Notes: a model not told the origin generated them from the sequence alone. A stretch of DNA of 64,000 nt from Hylemonella sp. (GCA_030680575.1 JAUXVI010000043.1:1-64000), one strand, 5' to 3'; counted from the first letter of the stretch, positions 24,854 through 34,478 are shown. Translations and numbers: made by a program.

Positions 24854-24966
24854 ACGGGCATTTTAGGCGGCGCAGGCCTGTCCTGCGCCGGCCCAGGTGA
24901 CTTGGAAGCCGGCGACGGCAATAGCCCTTCCGAGCAGGGGTTTGCGCTGCACCTGAAAATAGCGGC

Positions 24967-25968
24967 ATGAAAGCACTGAATCAAATTGCGCTGTCCATGC
25001 TCGACCTGGTGGCCGTGCGCGAAGGCGGCACGGTGGCCGAGGCGCTGGCCATCGCCTTGCGCACCGCCCAGCATGCCGAGTCGCTCGGCTTCACCCGCTA
25101 CTGGCTGGCGGAGCACCACAACATGCCCGGCATTGCGAGTTCCGCCACGGCGGTGCTGGTGGGGCACATTGCCGCCGGCACGCACAGCATCCGCGTCGGC
25201 TCCGGCGGCATCATGCTGCCCAACCACGCCCCGCTGGTGGTGGCCGAAGCGTTCGGCACCCTGGCCGAGCTGTACCCGGGACGCATTGACCTGGGCCTGG
25301 GCCGCGCGCCCGGCACCGACCCGATGACGATGCGCGCACTGCGCCGCGACCGGGTGGAGACGGAAGACGATTTCCCGCGCGACGTGGCCGAGCTGCAGCG
25401 CCTGCTGGCACCGGCCCAGCCGGGGCAGCGCTTGATGGCCATGCCGGGGGCGGGCACCAATGTGCCGATCTGGCTGCTGGGCTCCAGCCTGTTTTCGGCT
25501 CGTCTGGCGGCCGAGATGGGCCTGCCCTACGCCTTCGCCTCGCACTTTGCACCGCGCCTGCTGCTGCAGGCCATCGAGCTGTACCGCAGCCTGTTCCGGC
25601 CCTCGGCCACGCTGGCGCAGCCTTATGTGGCGATTGGCGTGCCGGTGATCGCGGCACCCACTGACGCGGAAGCGGAGTACCTGGCCAGCAGCACCCACCA
25701 GCGCGTGCTGGGCATTCTGACGGGCAAGCGCGGCCGCCTGGCGCCACCGGTGGAGGGTTTCATGGCGCAACTGCAGCCGCAGGAACGCGCGGCCATTGCC
25801 GATTTTCTGGCTGCGGCCGTGATCGGCGGGCCGCAGACGGTGCGTGCCGGCTTCGAGCAACTGGCGCAGGTCACGCAGGCCGATGAGTTCATCCTGGTGT
25901 CGGATGTGTTTGACCCGGAGTTGCGCTTGCGTTCGCTGGACATTGCCGCAGCGGCGCGCGCGGCCTGA
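24967..25968 (+). CDS. LLM class flavin-dependent oxidoreductase
   Basis: A 333-residue luciferase-like TIM-barrel protein. It has the N-terminal [13 protein letters not shown] strand, [20 protein letters not shown] (the MsnO8/YhbW-type signature), [20 protein letters not shown], and [15 protein letters not shown]. Such enzymes use reduced flavin or F420-like cofactors to oxidise organic substrates; the YhbW-like group is poorly characterised. It is divergent from mutL and converges with the molybdenum-hydroxylase genes, so its link to that cluster is only positional. Confidence 0.88.
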   Translation: MKALNQIALSMLDLVAVREGGTVAEALAIALRTAQHAESLGFTRYWLAEHHNMPGIASSATAVLVGHIAAGTHSIRVGSGGIMLPNHAPLVVAEAFGTLAELYPGRIDLGLGRAPGTDPMTMRALRRDRVETEDDFPRDVAELQRLLAPAQPGQRLMAMPGAGTNVPIWLLGSSLFSARLAAEMGLPYAFASHFAPRLLLQAIELYRSLFRPSATLAQPYVAIGVPVIAAPTDAEAEYLASSTHQRVLGILTGKRGRLAPPVEGFMAQLQPQERAAIADFLAAAVIGGPQTVRAGFEQLAQVTQADEFILVSDVFDPELRLRSLDIAAAARAA

Positions 25969-26024
25969 ACGCCGCGCCCAACTGAGCTGGACGCACCCTT
26001 CAGGCCGGGGGTGATCCCCGCGGC

Positions 26025-28481
26025 TCAGATGTGGCCGAGCGCGCGCAGGATCTTTTCCGGCGTGACCGGCTGCGACCAGCATGCCGCCTTCAATGGCCGC
26101 AGGGCGTCGTTGATGGCATTCACCACCGCGCCCGGGGCACCGGCGGTGCCGGCCTCGCCCGCGCCCTTGGCGCCCAGTACCGAACTGCGCGTGGGCGTCT
26201 CGACGTGGGCGACCTCGATGTCGGGCATCTCGCCGGCCATGGGCACCAGGTAGTCGGCCATGCTGCCGTTTTTCATCAGCCCCTGGTCGTCGTACAGGCA
26301 CTCTTCGAACAACGCGCCGCCGATGCCTTGCACGATGGCACCACGGATCTGCTCGTCCACCAGCTTGGGGTTGATGACGCGGCCGCAGTCTTCCACCGCC
26401 CAGTGCTTGAGCAGCTTCACAAACCCGGTCTCGGTGTCCACCTCCACATAGGAGGCCTGCACGCCGTTGGTGAAGATGAAAGGGTAGTCGCGTTGGGCGT
26501 AGTGGCGCGTGACCATCAGTTCCGAGGTGAAGCCGGCCGGCAGCGTGTCCGGGCGGTAGTAGGCCACGCGGCCCAGCTCCATCAGCGGCAGCAGGGTTTC
26601 GCCGGTGACGGCATCCTTCACGGCGCCGTCGCTCACCACCATACCGTCGGCGTCGCGCTGGAGGATGGCCTCGGCCACCTTGAGGATGTTGCTGCGCAGC
26701 GCCAGGCCGGCCTGCAGCACGGCTTCGCCGCCGATGCCCGCGCCGCGCGAAGCCCAGGTGCCGCCACCATAAGGCACGGTCTCGGTGTCGCCGGTAACCA
26801 GGCGCACCGCGCTCATAGGCACCCCCACGGCGTCGGCGGCAATCTGCGCGTAGATGGCCTCGGTACCCTGGCCTTGTTCGCCCACGCTCACCATCACGGC
26901 CACGCCGCCGCTGGGCTCCAGCCGGATGGTGGCACCGTCCTGCGAGGAGATGCGCGCGCCGCCCACGCCGTAGAAGGCTGCACTCGGGTTGGTGAGTTCG
27001 ATCAGGGTGGCAAAGCCGATGCCGCGGTAGATGCCCTTGGCGCGTAGCGCGGCCTGTTCGGCGCGCAGCGCGGGGTAGTCCATCAGTGCCTCGATCTTGC
27101 GCAGACAGGCCTCGTGCGAGAGCACTTCCAGCTTGATGCCCGAGGCGCCGGTGGCCGGGTAGGCGTTGTCCGGGATGACATTGCGGCGGCGGAACGCCAG
27201 CGGGTCCATGCCCAGCTTGGCGGCGGCCAGGTCCACCAGGCCTTCGGTCACGGCGCAGGCGATGGGGTGACCCACGCCGCGGTACTGGCAGGTGGGCGTC
27301 TTGTTGAGGAACACCACGCTGAGCTTGGCGCGGTATTCCTTGTGCTTGTAGGGCCCGCCGGTGAGGTTGACGACCTGGTTGCCCTCAATGCCGCTGGTGC
27401 GCGGGAACATGGAGAACGGACCGATGCCGGTGACGTCGTCGATCTCAAAGGCCAGGATGTCGCCCTCTTTCGTGGCGGCAATGCGGCCCTGGATGCGGTG
27501 TTCGCGTGCGTGGATGTCGCTGGTGAACGACTCCAGCCGGTCGGCCACGAACTTCACCGGCCGCTTGAGCAGGATGGAGATGGCCACGGTGGCGAAGTCG
27601 TCCGGGTAGGCGTGCACCTTGATGCCGAAGGACCCGCCCACATCCTTGCAGATCACACGCACCGCCGATTCGGGCAGGCCGAACTGGCGCGAATACAGGT
27701 CCTGCATCATGTGCGGCGCCTGCTGCGAGTGGTAAACCGTGAGCTGGCCCGAGGCCGGGTTGTAGTCGGCAATCTGGCAGCGCGGCTCCAGCGTGACGCC
27801 GGTGTGGCGGCCGAAGTCGAAGGTGGCCTCGGCCACCACGTCGGCTTTCGCAAAGGCTTCGTCCACGCCGCCGGTGTCCAGGCTGCGCGCGAAGCACAGG
27901 TTGTCGCCAAGCTCGGGGTGGATGACCGGGGTTTCGGGTGCCAGCGCGGTGTTCATGTCCAGCGCCGCGGGCAGGGTTTCCCACTCCACCTGCACGTACT
28001 GGAGCGCGTCCTCGGCCTCGGCGCGGGTCTTGGCCACCACGGCTACCACGGGCTCGCCCTGCCAGCAGGCGCGCTCGATCGCCATCGGGTACTGCGGGGC
28101 CGACTTGATGCCGGCCAGGTGGGTGAGCGTAGCCACCCAGGGCTTGCAGATGGCGGCCAGGTCCTGGCCGTCGTACACGGCCAGCACGCCGGGCATCATG
28201 CGTGCGTAGTCGCGCTCGATGCGCAGGATCTTCATGTGTGCCACCGGCGAACGCCAGAACACCACATGGCCCATGCGCGGCAGTTCCAGGTCGTCCACGT
28301 ACTGGCCGCGGCCTTCGGTCAGGCGTTCGATGTTGGGGCGCGGGATGGCCTGGCCGATGTGGCGGGCATCCTTGAGCGCACCGCCCAGTGGTTCGGCCAC
28401 CGGGGTGTGCGGTGCTTCGGCGCGCGCGGTCAGCGCGTCTTCGAGGGATTTCTTCAGTGCGCGTGATTCGGGGGCGTTCAT
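26025..28481 (-). CDS. Molybdopterin-binding subunit of a xanthine dehydrogenase/CoxL-family hydroxylase
   Basis: An 818-residue large subunit. The a/b hammerhead (about residues 45-165) starts at IPRPNIERLTEGRGQYVDDL. The Moco-binding domains follow, with VGGSFGIKVHAYPDD, the active-site loop TCQYRGVGHPIACAV, GEQGQGTEAIYAQIA, and near the C-terminus GAKGAGEAGTAGAP containing the base-catalyst Glu. The loop YRGVGHP lacks the CSFR motif of true aerobic CO dehydrogenase, so I favour hydroxylation of an organic substrate. It overlaps the small-subunit gene by 4 bp (ATGA) and is last of the S-L pair in the operon with CoxM- and CoxG-like genes. Confidence 0.92.
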   Translation of the reverse strand: MNAPESRALKKSLEDALTARAEAPHTPVAEPLGGALKDARHIGQAIPRPNIERLTEGRGQYVDDLELPRMGHVVFWRSPVAHMKILRIERDYARMMPGVLAVYDGQDLAAICKPWVATLTHLAGIKSAPQYPMAIERACWQGEPVVAVVAKTRAEAEDALQYVQVEWETLPAALDMNTALAPETPVIHPELGDNLCFARSLDTGGVDEAFAKADVVAEATFDFGRHTGVTLEPRCQIADYNPASGQLTVYHSQQAPHMMQDLYSRQFGLPESAVRVICKDVGGSFGIKVHAYPDDFATVAISILLKRPVKFVADRLESFTSDIHAREHRIQGRIAATKEGDILAFEIDDVTGIGPFSMFPRTSGIEGNQVVNLTGGPYKHKEYRAKLSVVFLNKTPTCQYRGVGHPIACAVTEGLVDLAAAKLGMDPLAFRRRNVIPDNAYPATGASGIKLEVLSHEACLRKIEALMDYPALRAEQAALRAKGIYRGIGFATLIELTNPSAAFYGVGGARISSQDGATIRLEPSGGVAVMVSVGEQGQGTEAIYAQIAADAVGVPMSAVRLVTGDTETVPYGGGTWASRGAGIGGEAVLQAGLALRSNILKVAEAILQRDADGMVVSDGAVKDAVTGETLLPLMELGRVAYYRPDTLPAGFTSELMVTRHYAQRDYPFIFTNGVQASYVEVDTETGFVKLLKHWAVEDCGRVINPKLVDEQIRGAIVQGIGGALFEECLYDDQGLMKNGSMADYLVPMAGEMPDIEVAHVETPTRSSVLGAKGAGEAGTAGAPGAVVNAINDALRPLKAACWSQPVTPEKILRALGHI

Positions 28482-28999
28482 GCGGAGGCTCCTTGGCGGC
28501 GGGTGGCCAGCACTTCACAGACGGCGTCGACGATGGCCTGGTAGCCGGTGCAGCGGCAGTAGTTGCCGCTCATCCATTCGCGCACTTCTTCGCGGCTGGC
28601 GTTGGGCTTGTGTTCCAGCAGTTCGCTGGTGGCCATCAACATGCCCGAGGTGCAGAAACCGCACTGCAGGGCGTTGTGGCGGATGAAGGCCTGTTGCAGG
28701 TCGCGGATGCTGCCGCGTTCGGTCAGGCCTTCGATGGTCTCCACACGCCGGCCGTCGGCCTGCACGGCCAGCACCAGGCAGCCGCGCACCACCGTGTCGT
28801 CCAGCCGCACGGTGCAGGCGCCGCACACGCCGTGTTCGCAGCCCAGGTGCGAGCCTTTGAGGCCCAGGCCCTCGCGCAGGAAGTCGATCAGGTGGGTGCG
28901 GGGCTGCACCGCATGCTGGCCACAGTGGCCGTTGACGGTGATGGTGACCGGGCGCGCGCCGGTGTCGAGTTCATCGGATGTTTCGTTCAGGGTGCTCAT
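28478..28999 (-). CDS. [2Fe-2S]-binding subunit of the molybdenum hydroxylase (CoxS-like)
   Basis: A 173-residue electron-transfer subunit. The plant-ferredoxin-type cluster uses C54, C59, C62 and C74 (GCEHGVCGACTV). The second all-helical cluster uses C113, C116, C148 and C150 (CGFCTSGM, NYCRCTGY). Electrons from the Mo site pass through these to the FAD subunit. A 10-20 residue N-terminal extension precedes the usual start. Downstream it overlaps the large-subunit gene by 4 bp; upstream it is 18 bp from the FAD subunit. Confidence 0.95.
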   Translation of the reverse strand: MSTLNETSDELDTGARPVTITVNGHCGQHAVQPRTHLIDFLREGLGLKGSHLGCEHGVCGACTVRLDDTVVRGCLVLAVQADGRRVETIEGLTERGSIRDLQQAFIRHNALQCGFCTSGMLMATSELLEHKPNASREEVREWMSGNYCRCTGYQAIVDAVCEVLATRRQGASA

Positions 29000-29017
29000 G
29001 GCATGTCCTCGTCGGTT

Positions 29018-29890
29018 TCAGGCCTGCAGCGTGGACTGCTGGGTCAATGCGTGCAGGGCGCGCTTGAGCATCACGCCGGCCAGGTGCTGCTTGGCGGCGG
29101 GGCTGTGTGTGAGGTCACCCTCGATCTGCAGTTCGTTGCGCAGGGCCTGCAAGGCCTGGGCGGTGACGGCTTCGCTGAAGAATTGGCCTTCGAGTGCCTG
29201 TTCGGCCGCCAGGGCACGCTGCGGCATGCTGCCGGTGCCCAACCAGGCCAGCCGCACCTGGCTCAGCAGTCCGTCCTGCACGCGGGCGCTGGCAGCCAGG
29301 CCAACTACCGCGTAGTCGCCGTGGCGGCGCGAAAGCTCGTCGAAGGCAAAGCGTTGACCGACGTTGGCCAGCGGGATCTCGCAGGCCACGATCATCTCGT
29401 TGGGCTGCAGCGTCGTGGTGTAGAGACCGGTGTAGAAATCCTTCGCCGCGATGCGGCGTTCGCCCGCCACGCTGCGCGCCACCACCACGCCGTCGAGCGC
29501 CAGTAGGCAAGCGGGCCATTCGGCCGCCGGGTCGCCATAGGCGATGGAGCCGCAGAAGGTGCCCAGGTTGCGGATGGCGCGGTGCGCGATGTGCGGCGCC
29601 GCCATCGCCAGCAGCGGCGCGTGGCGCGCCACCTCGGCCGAGGCTTCGATCTCGCTGTGTGTGACCATGGCGCCGATGCGTAGGGCGGTGCTGCTGAGCT
29701 GCAGGCCGCGCAGTTCGACCACGCCTTGCAGGTCGATCAGCAACGCGGGTTCAGACAGGCGCATGTTGAGTGTGGCCAGCAGCGTCTGGCCGCCGGCCAG
29801 CAGGCGGGCCTCATCGCGGTGGCGGTCGAGCAGAGCCAGCACCTCAGCGAGTTGCCGGGGGCGGGCGTAAGAGAAGGCGGGGGCTTTCAT
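29018..29890 (-). CDS. FAD-binding subunit of the molybdenum hydroxylase (CoxM-like)
   Basis: A 290-residue subunit. FAD-binding motifs are LLAGGQTLLATLNMRL (about 31-46) and GTFCGSIAYGDPAAEWPA (about 110-127), and the C-terminal CO_deh_flav_C domain follows from about 175. It passes electrons to the final acceptor. The operon order on the minus strand is coxG-like, FAD subunit, Fe-S subunit, Mo subunit; the gaps of 39, 18 and -4 bp support co-transcription. Confidence 0.94.
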   Translation of the reverse strand: MKAPAFSYARPRQLAEVLALLDRHRDEARLLAGGQTLLATLNMRLSEPALLIDLQGVVELRGLQLSSTALRIGAMVTHSEIEASAEVARHAPLLAMAAPHIAHRAIRNLGTFCGSIAYGDPAAEWPACLLALDGVVVARSVAGERRIAAKDFYTGLYTTTLQPNEMIVACEIPLANVGQRFAFDELSRRHGDYAVVGLAASARVQDGLLSQVRLAWLGTGSMPQRALAAEQALEGQFFSEAVTAQALQALRNELQIEGDLTHSPAAKQHLAGVMLKRALHALTQQSTLQA

Positions 29891-29929
29891 GGGCGTATTC
29901 CTCGCAACGGGTGAGGGGAGTTGTGAAGA

Positions 29930-30562
29930 TCAGCGCAGCCAGTGCGGGCCCATCCAGACACCGAGCGCAGTGGACACCACGCCGGCCGCGAACCAGAGCA
30001 GGCGGGGCTTTTCCTTCTCGAACCAGCCCACCGATGCCGCAGGCAGGGGCGCCGTCACAACAGCCGCCGCAACCGCAGGCAGACCGGCTGCTGGCACGGG
30101 CAGGGCCAACGGCAGGGGCGACGCGGCGTTGAACTGGGACTTGAAGGCGTCGAAGAAACGATCGGCCATCTGGCGCGCTGAGGCGTCGATCAGCCGGCCG
30201 CCGATCTGGCCCAGCTTGCCCGCCACCGAGGCCTGGGTCGTGTAGTCCAGGCGTGTGCCTTCGGGCACCGCCGCGAGCGCAATGACCGAGCTGCCCTTGG
30301 CGAAGCCGGCGCTGCCGCCCGAGCCTTCGAAATGAAGCGTGCAACCTTGCAGCGGGCGCACGTCTGTGAGGAGCACCTTGCCGACGAAATTGGCGCGCAC
30401 GGGCCCAAGCTTGAGCAGTACGCGGGCGTGCATCTCCTGCGGCGAAATCTGGCGCACTTCCTCGCAGCCGGGGATGCACTGGCGCAGTACCTCGGGGTCG
30501 TTCAACGCATGCCAGACCTTGTCTGGCGTGGAGGGAATGGTGACGCTGCCTTGTAGTTCCAT
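29930..30562 (-). CDS. CoxG-like SRPBCC-domain protein
   Basis: A 210-residue protein. Residues 1-145 are a CoxG-type lipid-binding-like SRPBCC domain, with MELQGSVTIP, VWHALNDPEVLRQCIPGCE and DVRPLQGCTLHFEGSG. An Ala/Pro-rich linker and a C-terminal membrane helix (PRLLWFAAGVVSTALGVWMG) follow. CoxG family proteins help to anchor the hydroxylase complex at the membrane or to deliver quinone. I start at 30562, where the fold begins; an upstream in-frame ATG at 30622 overlaps the promoter. It is first in the operon and divergent from the TetR gene. Confidence 0.88.
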   Translation of the reverse strand: MELQGSVTIPSTPDKVWHALNDPEVLRQCIPGCEEVRQISPQEMHARVLLKLGPVRANFVGKVLLTDVRPLQGCTLHFEGSGGSAGFAKGSSVIALAAVPEGTRLDYTTQASVAGKLGQIGGRLIDASARQMADRFFDAFKSQFNAASPLPLALPVPAAGLPAVAAAVVTAPLPAASVGWFEKEKPRLLWFAAGVVSTALGVWMGPHWLR

Positions 30563-30624
30563 GGGCTGTCCTGTGGGTTCAGAAAGGCTTGGGGTTTGTC
30601 CTGATTCAGGCTTATTGACCAAGC

Positions 30625-30635
30625 GTTAAATTAAC
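30625..30635. promoter_or_regulatory. Candidate operator for the divergent TetR regulator
   Basis: GTTAAATTAAC is a perfect 11-bp palindrome in the 93-bp region between the coxG-like operon and the TetR gene, the position expected of a self-controlled TetR operator. It is short and could be chance in AT-rich promoter DNA. Confidence 0.3.
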
Positions 30636-30655
30636 CCGAACTATCAAACAAGCCC

Positions 30656-31381
30656 GTGGCCACATCCATCCGTAAAAACCCTGTCAAGGCGCCGGTGCCC
30701 CCCGCGCCGAGGCGGCGCCTGTCGCCGGCAGAGCGTGAGCGCCAGATCGTGGAGGGCTCGGTGCGCTTCTTCTCAGAGCATGGGCTGGATGGCCAGTTGC
30801 GCGACCTCGCGCGTGAGCTGGGCATTACCCATACGCTGCTGTACCACTACTTCCCGACCAAGCAGGCGCTGATCGAGCGCGTTTATGCCGACCTGTTCGC
30901 GGCACGCTGGGACGAGGAGTGGGAACGCCTGCTGGACGACAAGGCGCTCGAGGTGGAGGTCAAGCTCACACGCTTCTATACCAAGTACGCCAAGCGCATC
31001 CTGGAGCGCGACTGGGTGCGCGTGTTCGTGTTTTCCGGCCTGAGCGATCGCTACATCACCGACCGCTATTTCGCCCTGCTGGGCGAGAAGCTGTTCCCGC
31101 GCCTGGTGCGCGAGAGCCGGCGCTACCTGGGCGTGCCCAACCGCAGCAAACCCACGCCGCGCGAGATGGAACTGCTCATGGGCCTGCACGGCAGCATCTT
31201 CTACATGGGGCTGCGCCGCTGGGTCTACGGGCTGGAGCAGCCGGGCAGCAAGACTGATCCGTTCGACGAGGTGTTCGTGCACGACCGTGTGCACGGTTAT
31301 CTGCAGACCTTGCCCGAAGTTTTTGGCCACGGTGCCAAGCCGCGTGCCGCAGGCCGGACGCCCCGGCGAGCACTTGCCTAG
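30656..31381 (+). CDS. TetR/AcrR family transcriptional regulator
   Basis: A 241-residue repressor. The TetR HTH lies in residues about 28-75 (ERERQIVEGSVRFFSEHGL, then RDLARELGITHTLLYHYFPT), with a helical ligand-binding domain after it. A basic, Pro-rich N-terminal extension precedes the HTH, and the GTG at 30656 is taken as start. It is divergent from the molybdenum hydroxylase operon and directly upstream of the VOC/monooxygenase/transporter genes (24 bp), so it probably responds to the pathway substrate and controls both directions. Confidence 0.9.
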   Translation: MATSIRKNPVKAPVPPAPRRRLSPAERERQIVEGSVRFFSEHGLDGQLRDLARELGITHTLLYHYFPTKQALIERVYADLFAARWDEEWERLLDDKALEVEVKLTRFYTKYAKRILERDWVRVFVFSGLSDRYITDRYFALLGEKLFPRLVRESRRYLGVPNRSKPTPREMELLMGLHGSIFYMGLRRWVYGLEQPGSKTDPFDEVFVHDRVHGYLQTLPEVFGHGAKPRAAGRTPRRALA

Positions 31382-31405
31382 ACAAACGACGAAGGAGAAA
31401 CCGAC

Positions 31406-31873
31406 ATGGCACTGACTCTGAATCATTTCTCGATCCGCACCACCGACATGGACGCCACGCGGGTGTTCTACGAACAGGTGCTCGGCATGACGGTGGGGCC
31501 GCGCCCGCCCTTTCCCTTCCCGGGTTTGTGGCTCTACAGCGGCGACACCGGCAGCTGGGCCAATGCCATGGTGCACGTGATCGGCATCGACAAGAATGAC
31601 CCGGAGGGGCTCAAGCGCTATCTGGGCGACCGCGACGTTTCCTCCCTGCACGGCAGCGGCGCGGTGGACCACATCGCGCTGTTTGCCAATGGACTGGAGA
31701 CCATGCTCACGCATCTGCAGAAGCTGGAGGTTGCGTGCCGCGAGCGCACCGTGCCACAGATCGGTCTGCACCAGCTGTTCCTGGATGATCCGAGCGGCGT
31801 GGTGATTGAGCTCAACTACCCGGCGCAGGAGAAGACGGAACTGGACGCCAAGCGCGCCAAGGCAGCCGCCTGA
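31406..31873 (+). CDS. VOC superfamily (glyoxalase/dioxygenase-fold) protein
   Basis: A 155-residue protein with two beta-alpha-beta-beta-beta modules. The conserved metal-site positions are His7 (LNHFSIRT), a second His in VDHIALFA and a Glu in VVIELNYP. VOC proteins include glyoxalases, extradiol dioxygenases and isomerases. The ATG follows AAGGAG. Its stop overlaps the ATG of the next gene (TGATG), so it is translated together with the flavin monooxygenase, and probably acts on that enzyme's substrate or product. Confidence 0.88.
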   Translation: MALTLNHFSIRTTDMDATRVFYEQVLGMTVGPRPPFPFPGLWLYSGDTGSWANAMVHVIGIDKNDPEGLKRYLGDRDVSSLHGSGAVDHIALFANGLETMLTHLQKLEVACRERTVPQIGLHQLFLDDPSGVVIELNYPAQEKTELDAKRAKAAA

Positions 31874-33108
31874 TGGCCAGCATCCTCGTTGCGGGCGGAT
31901 CGTTGGGTGGCCTGATGGTCGCCAACATGCTGCTGCGCGACGGGCATGACGTGCGTGTGCTGGAGAAAGTACCGGGTTCGCTCGACGGCCGCGGCGCCGG
32001 CATCGTGACGCACAAGCGACTGGTTGAGGGGCTGCTGCGCGCCGGGCTGGATGCCGACGCCTCGCTGGGGGTGGCCGTCCCCGGGCGCGTGCTGCTGGAT
32101 GCCCGGGGTGAGGTGCAGACCGCGTTCGATCTACCGCAGGTGCTGACGTCCTGGAGCCGTCTGTATTCGTTACTGTTCGACATCTTCCCGCGCGAGCGTT
32201 ATGTGCAACCGGCGACGGTGAGTGAAGTGCGCGCCGACCCGGACGGCGTGACCGTGCGCTACGGCAGCCAGGCGCTGCGCGCCGATCTGCTGATTGCGTC
32301 GGACGGTATCCGTTCGGCCGTGCGCCAGCAACTGGCGCCGCACATCCAGCCGCAGTACGCGGGCTACGTGGCCTGGCGCGGCGTGTGCGACGAAGCCGTG
32401 CTGTCGCGCCGCACGCGCGAGATGGTGTTCGAGCGCTTTGCTTTCGGTTTGCCGGCTGGCGAGCAGTTGATTGCCTATCCGGTTGCAGGCCCCGGCCACG
32501 CGCTGGCGGTGGGGCAGCGCAGCTACAACATTGTCTGGTACCGGCCCGCCAATGCGAGCGAGCTGCGCGCTTTGCTCACCGACGCCGACGGCGACTACCA
32601 CGCTGCCGGCATTCCCCCGAACAAGGTGTCGTGGCGTGCCGTGGCGGCCATGCGCACGGCTGCGCGCGAGCTGCTGGCGCCCCAGTTCGCCGAGATCATG
32701 GAAAAGACGGCACAGCCGTTCCTGCAGGCCATCTACGACGTGAGTTCCGAGCGCATCGCCTTCGGTCGCGTGGCCCTGATGGGTGATGCCTCCTTCGTGG
32801 CGCGGCCGCACGTGGGGGCCGGCGTGACCAAGGCGGCCGAGGATGCCATGGCGTTGTCCGACGCCATCCGTGCCCACGGCGCGACACCCGCCGCGCTGGC
32901 AGCCTACGAAACCGAGCGCCTCAAGGTGGGCCAGGCCATCGTGGAACGCGGCCGTCGCCTGGGAGGTTACCTCCAGGCCTACAGCGGTGGCGCGCGGCGA
33001 GCGCGCAGCGCCAGCGAAGACATCGATGTGGCGCACGACACCGCCATCGAACTGGACGGTTTTACCGTCGAAGACCTGCTTTCCGTACGTGGTGCCCAGC
33101 AAGACTGA
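31873..33108 (+). CDS. FAD-dependent monooxygenase (group A hydroxylase type)
   Basis: A 411-residue flavoprotein with an N-terminal dinucleotide-binding motif (ILVAGGSLGGLMVANMLLRD), ADLLIASDGIRSAVRQ, and the FAD ribityl motif GRVALMGDASFVARPHVGAG. It resembles hydroxylases that act on hydroxylated pyridines and other aromatic rings, such as the 2,6-dihydroxypyridine 3-hydroxylase type, using NAD(P)H and oxygen. The exact substrate is uncertain. It is translationally coupled to the VOC gene and followed 38 bp later by the Liv-type receptor gene. Confidence 0.85.
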   Translation: MASILVAGGSLGGLMVANMLLRDGHDVRVLEKVPGSLDGRGAGIVTHKRLVEGLLRAGLDADASLGVAVPGRVLLDARGEVQTAFDLPQVLTSWSRLYSLLFDIFPRERYVQPATVSEVRADPDGVTVRYGSQALRADLLIASDGIRSAVRQQLAPHIQPQYAGYVAWRGVCDEAVLSRRTREMVFERFAFGLPAGEQLIAYPVAGPGHALAVGQRSYNIVWYRPANASELRALLTDADGDYHAAGIPPNKVSWRAVAAMRTAARELLAPQFAEIMEKTAQPFLQAIYDVSSERIAFGRVALMGDASFVARPHVGAGVTKAAEDAMALSDAIRAHGATPAALAAYETERLKVGQAIVERGRRLGGYLQAYSGGARRARSASEDIDVAHDTAIELDGFTVEDLLSVRGAQQD

Positions 33109-33146
33109 AGGCACTGATTATTCCAACCAAAGCTGAGGAGACGAGC

Positions 33147-34400
33147 ATGACAGAACGCAATACGCAATTCAATCGCCGCCATGTGCTGCAACTCGGAGCC
33201 GCCAGTGCGGCCGTGGCCGGCGCACCTTTTGCGCTCAAGCTGGCGCAGGCCCAGGGCAACGCGCCGATCAAGATCGGTTTTCCGGTGCCGTTGACGGGGG
33301 CTTTCTCCGCCGAGGCGCAGGACCAGGTGCGTGCCGCCGAGATTGCCATCAAGGATTTCAACGACGCGGGTGGTTTCAATGGCCGCAAGGCCGAGTTGCT
33401 GGTGCGTGACGACAAGCTCAATCCGGGTGAGGCAGCCACCCGCACGCTGGAGCTGATCGAGAAGGACAAGGTGGACTTTGTCGTCGGCTCGCTGTCGGCT
33501 GCGACCCAGCTGTCCATCAACGCTGTCTGCCGCGACCGCAAGATCATCTTCAATTCGATCAGTCAGTCCGATGCCATCAACGAAGCGAAGGACTGGAGTT
33601 TGTACACCTTCCACGAGGCGCTCAACCCGCACCTGACGGCAGGCGCCGTGGCGCGCTACGCCTTCCCGAGGTTCGGCAAGAAGGTGGTCTACCTGACGGC
33701 CGACTACGCCTACGGCCACGAGATGGTGCGCGGTTTCCAGCGCGCCGGCCAGGCCATGGGCGTGCAGACGCTGGCCGACATCCGCCATCCCATCGGGGCG
33801 GCCGACTACTCGGCCTTCCTGCCGCGCATCCAGTCCCTGAAGCCCGACATCCTGGTGCTGTGCAACTTCGGTCGCGATCTGGTGAACTCGGCCAAGCAGG
33901 CCACCGACTTCGGCATCAAGGCCAACACCAAGATCATTACCCCGGTGCTGCTGTACACGGCGCGCCAGGCCGGCGGTGCCGACGCCTTCGACGGCATTCT
34001 GGGTGGCACCTCCTACTACTGGGGTATGGAAGACAAGATTCCCGCGGCGAAGGCCTTCAATGACAAGTTCCGCAAGGCCCACGGTGGTGCGGTGCCCTCG
34101 GACTACGGTGCGCTCGGCTACGCCGGCGTGCGCAGCGTGCTGCAGGCCGTTCTCAACGCCAAGTCCACTGACTCCATGAAGGTCAGCATTGCACTGCGCC
34201 AGCTGCGCTACAACTGGTACAAGGGCGAGCAGTTCTACCGCAAATGCGACCATCAGTCGGTGCAGTCGGTCGTCATCGTCGAGTCGAAATCGAAGAACAT
34301 GAAGGACAAGTACGACGTCTTCAATGTGCTCTCGATCGAGAACGCGGACGAGAAGAACCTGCGCACCTGCGAGGAAATGGGCCACAAGGTCTCCACCTGA
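33147..34400 (+). CDS. Branched-chain amino acid-type ABC transporter receptor
   Basis: A 417-residue periplasmic Leu/Ile/Val-type (LivK-like) receptor. The signal region NRRHVLQLGAASAAVAG has twin Arg and may use the Tat pathway. The mature part has IKIGFPVPLTGAFSAEA, the second-lobe YLTADYAYGHEMVRGF and DYGALGYAGV. In catabolic clusters these receptors usually bind aromatic or other organic acids rather than amino acids. AGGAGA precedes the ATG. It is first of five genes of one importer (LivK-H-M-G-F order). Confidence 0.92.
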   Translation: MTERNTQFNRRHVLQLGAASAAVAGAPFALKLAQAQGNAPIKIGFPVPLTGAFSAEAQDQVRAAEIAIKDFNDAGGFNGRKAELLVRDDKLNPGEAATRTLELIEKDKVDFVVGSLSAATQLSINAVCRDRKIIFNSISQSDAINEAKDWSLYTFHEALNPHLTAGAVARYAFPRFGKKVVYLTADYAYGHEMVRGFQRAGQAMGVQTLADIRHPIGAADYSAFLPRIQSLKPDILVLCNFGRDLVNSAKQATDFGIKANTKIITPVLLYTARQAGGADAFDGILGGTSYYWGMEDKIPAAKAFNDKFRKAHGGAVPSDYGALGYAGVRSVLQAVLNAKSTDSMKVSIALRQLRYNWYKGEQFYRKCDHQSVQSVVIVESKSKNMKDKYDVFNVLSIENADEKNLRTCEEMGHKVST

Positions 34401-34478
34401 CCCACGTCGTTTCGTTCGCCACTCCTTCGGCGCGTGAGCGCTGGGGGAATTCCTTCCTGATCCAACGGAAAAATCCGA

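Noticed and set aside
24869-24889. GC-rich hairpin (GGCGCAGG with CCTGCGCC) between mutL and the LLM gene
   Set aside because: It lies between divergent starts, has no T-tract, and is as likely to be chance in GC-rich DNA as a regulatory site.
26025-30562. Aerobic CO dehydrogenase
   Set aside because: The subunit set matches, but the large subunit lacks the AYxCSFR loop of true CO dehydrogenase, so a different hydroxylase substrate is more likely.
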